From Pseudomonas extremaustralis (lineage in GTDB: Bacteria; Pseudomonadota; Gammaproteobacteria; Pseudomonadales; Pseudomonadaceae), in the NCBI RefSeq assembly GCF_900102035.1, contig NZ_LT629689.1, positions 1,178,001 to 1,242,000 of the forward strand: 64,000 nt of DNA, in the 5' to 3' direction. The translations under genes and the position numbers were made by a program. Of the stretch, positions 62,221-64,000 are shown in pieces (the stretch's first letter is position 1; each line of letters starts with the position of its first letter). The notes below the pieces were generated by a model. That model did not search any database and was not told the origin of the DNA. It saw nothing but the letters and a program-made list of their open reading frames with translations.

Positions 62221-64000
62221 TTAAGCGCGGGCCTGGTCAGCGAACGCGAACATTTGCTGAATAGATTTGAAGTCCAGGTGTTGCGGGTAGCGGGCATGCC
62301 ACTGTGTTTCTTCGGCCGTCAGCGATTCCCCGCTGGTGATGCGGGCGTCGATTTGGTGCCAGAGGCGGTAACGGGCGGTGGGATCTGTTGGTAATTCGAA
62401 GGCCGAGGCCTGCGGTGCAGCCAGTTGGGCAAAGCGCTGGGCCTCTGCAAGCTGATCTGGCGACAGGTCGTATTGGCTCGACTGCGGAGCAATGACGCGC
62501 ATTTCCACGTCTTGGCCGGTGATGGTCTTGGCCTTTTTCACCAAGCGGGACAGTTGGCCGCGTTCACGTTTCTCGCTGGCTTTTTCCAGCATGGTTTTAG
62601 GCATGGCTGGACTGGCGTTGCCATCGAGCAGCGCTTCACCGATCAGATCACCCTCAAGGGAATGGACCCAAACTCGGCTGGAGTCCCGGAAGTCATAGGC
62701 CACGCGGACCTGTTCACCGTGGAAACCGTCCAGATCTTTAAGGAAGTAGGTGCCGCTGTTCCATTGCACCTGGCAACGATGTACGGTGCGCTCGACCTGG
62801 GGACGGGTCAGGCTTTCGACGATGTTTGCGTCAGCCAGCAGCGGCTCCCAGCCCTCGGCCTCGGCAGACTTCCAAGACTCCATCGGGCTTTGGTGGCGTT
62901 TGCGCAGGGTCGCAGGGTCGCGAAACTTAGGCAGGCCACGATGCGGACGACGGTTATAGTCGTCGAGCGCCTGTTGCAGCGCAGCAAAGAACACAGAGAA
63001 TTCAGGTACGACAGTCGGCGCGATACCCAGCGCAAGCTGTTTACGGGACAACTTGTGCGTCTTGGTGGCGGCCTCTTTGTCCATGTCGGCGCCGATGTAG
63101 CTTTCAAAGGTTTTGGCGAGCCGAACCAAGATGGTTTTGTGGGGGCGCTCGATCACGCCACGGGCCTGGGAGTTGTAGGGCAGCGAGTGCGTGATGGTGC
63201 CGCCAAGGCGGTCGTTCACTTCGTAGACGACAGCGTTGTCAAAGCCGCTGCCGTTGTCGACATAGAACACTTTGTACATGCCGCACCGACTTACGCCGTC
63301 ACGTAAGGTATCCAACGTGGCCAAGGTCGATTCAGCCAGATTGACCGAAAAACCGACGATGCGGCGGGTACCCCAATCAATGACCATGGTGATTTCTGGG
63401 CGGAAGATCTGCCCAGTCAGTGGGTTGATCACCTCAGCATCAAAGGTATGGCCGTCGGCCACCCATACGTCATTTGGCCAGAGCATGTCAGCCTGACGAC
63501 GGTTATAGGCTTTTAGAGCATTCAGTTCGTGTGGTCCCATGCGGCCGCGCTCCCGCACCGACGGGCTGAGTTTTTTCAGCCAGCGGCGTACGGCATGAAT
63601 GCTTGGGCAAACACTGGTTTGGATGTCCTGATGCAACTGCTTGAACTGCTCATAGGCAGCTTCAACGCTGGGTTTCTGCGGGCGCTGGTAGTGTTTGAGG
63701 AATTCTGCCGCCCAAGTCGGGACACTCATGTCTTTCTGACGGCGCGCTGGAGCCAGGCCTATTTCACCGTGGGCACGGTAGTCGGCCAGCCAGCGCTTGA
63801 GCGTACGCTCAGACAGTGTGCGGTCTTCTGTCTTACGGTCGTTGGCACGGATGACGCGGTCATTCAGGTAGGGACTTAAGTCGCCGGTTTTTGCCAGGGC
63901 GACTAAGGTCAGAATGGCGCGGTTTTGGCTAACCACCTTGCTCATGCGTTCGATTTCACGCACAAAGGCTAGACGCGCAGTCATGACAGACGACTGTGAA
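62221..64000 (-). CDS. Mu A-like DDE transposase (5' end probably outside the window)
   Basis: The phage transposase, which joins phage ends to target DNA. Counting from the in-frame ATG at 63984, 587 residues are seen, with the catalytic triad Asp177 (WVADGHTFD), Asp243 (YVDNGSGF) and Glu279 (GVIERPH). The Mu-transposase C-terminal barrel follows, then the end that contacts B. The frame stays open to base 64000 and the N-terminal end-binding part looks cut, since full-length relatives are about 660-700 residues. The real start is probably beyond the edge. Confidence 0.92.
   Translation of the reverse strand, partial: SQSSVMTARLAFVREIERMSKVVSQNRAILTLVALAKTGDLSPYLNDRVIRANDRKTEDRTLSERTLKRWLADYRAHGEIGLAPARRQKDMSVPTWAAEFLKHYQRPQKPSVEAAYEQFKQLHQDIQTSVCPSIHAVRRWLKKLSPSVRERGRMGPHELNALKAYNRRQADMLWPNDVWVADGHTFDAEVINPLTGQIFRPEITMVIDWGTRRIVGFSVNLAESTLATLDTLRDGVSRCGMYKVFYVDNGSGFDNAVVYEVNDRLGGTITHSLPYNSQARGVIERPHKTILVRLAKTFESYIGADMDKEAATKTHKLSRKQLALGIAPTVVPEFSVFFAALQQALDDYNRRPHRGLPKFRDPATLRKRHQSPMESWKSAEAEGWEPLLADANIVESLTRPQVERTVHRCQVQWNSGTYFLKDLDGFHGEQVRVAYDFRDSSRVWVHSLEGDLIGEALLDGNASPAMPKTMLEKASEKRERGQLSRLVKKAKTITGQDVEMRVIAPQSSQYDLSPDQLAEAQRFAQLAAPQASAFELPTDPTARYRLWHQIDARITSGESLTAEETQWHARYPQHLDFKSIQQMFAFADQARA

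Larger units (their letters stand above)
32363..64000 (-). mobile_element. Mu-like transposable prophage (right part; continues beyond the window)
   Basis: A contiguous minus-strand set of Mu-type genes from transposase A and B through GemA, Mor, lysis, gp25-gp31, protease, head, sheath, tube, tape measure, baseplate and fibre, in the Mu order. The window edge cuts the transposase gene, so the repressor end and the second terminus are missing. All structural genes appear intact, so the prophage may be functional. The exact boundary near 32363 is inferred. Confidence 0.93.

Noticed and set aside
62221..63984. ATG at 63984 as the true start of the transposase
   Set aside because: No ribosome site is seen in the 16 bases left, the frame is open to the edge and the protein would be shorter than relatives; it is treated as cut by the window.

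Overview
The window is chromosomal DNA of a Pseudomonas, most likely of the P. fluorescens group. The evidence is high GC content, REP/REPIN palindromes between operons, and gene content typical of pseudomonads: an HglS-type 2-oxoadipate enzyme, an HbcR-type regulator of 3-hydroxybutyrate use, and the YejABEF peptide importer. It divides into about 32.3 kb of host metabolic genes and about 31.6 kb of a Mu-like prophage that runs off the right edge.

Host part. Bases 1-9800 hold the end of a UvrA-family gene, a transketolase, a small DUF465 protein, a 2-oxoadipate dioxygenase/decarboxylase, a large GH63-type glucosidase, an SCP2-domain protein, a histidine phosphatase-like protein and a SohB-type membrane protease. 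A short TerC-like remnant and a thioredoxin-like protein follow. From 10.8 to 17.3 kb a one-direction cluster carries a polar amino acid type ABC importer, RidA, an IclR regulator, a fold-type III PLP enzyme with the His-Pro-Cys metal signature of D-serine dehydratases, and a 2-keto-3-deoxygluconate kinase. I infer a route from an amino sugar acid such as D-glucosaminate to KDG phosphate. A palindrome of IclR-operator type precedes the first gene. After a parvulin and a hybrid sensor kinase comes a 3-hydroxybutyrate/acetoacetate operon (permease, dehydrogenase, acetoacetate-CoA ligase). Its promoter region shows a near-consensus sigma-54 promoter, a consensus IHF site and a perfect 18-bp palindrome, and the gene for the matching sigma-54 activator lies just upstream. 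YejABEF and a second parvulin close the host part.

Prophage. At 32.05-32.36 kb there is a dispersed Pseudomonas repeat predicted to fold as a three-way junction. The prophage begins at or just after its edge. All phage genes lie on the minus strand, so phage order runs from right to left: MuA transposase, MuB ATPase, early genes, GemA and Mor; then lysis genes (holin, transglycosylase, Rz with embedded Rz1); terminase, portal, gpF with a fused nuclease-like domain, gpG; protease/scaffold and major head protein; tail sheath, tube, frameshifted chaperone and tape measure; baseplate, fibre and fibre chaperone. The repressor end lies outside the window.

The strongest less-expected signals are in the phage. 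An identical 23-bp element stands upstream of the lysis block, the head block and the baseplate block, the three places where Mu has late promoters Plys, PI and close to PP. A duplicated two-hairpin intergenic element in the early region shows compensatory base changes. There is also a textbook A AAA AAG frameshift site in the tail chaperone gene, and an Rz1 gene with a GTG start nested in Rz. No rRNA, tRNA or CRISPR array was seen.
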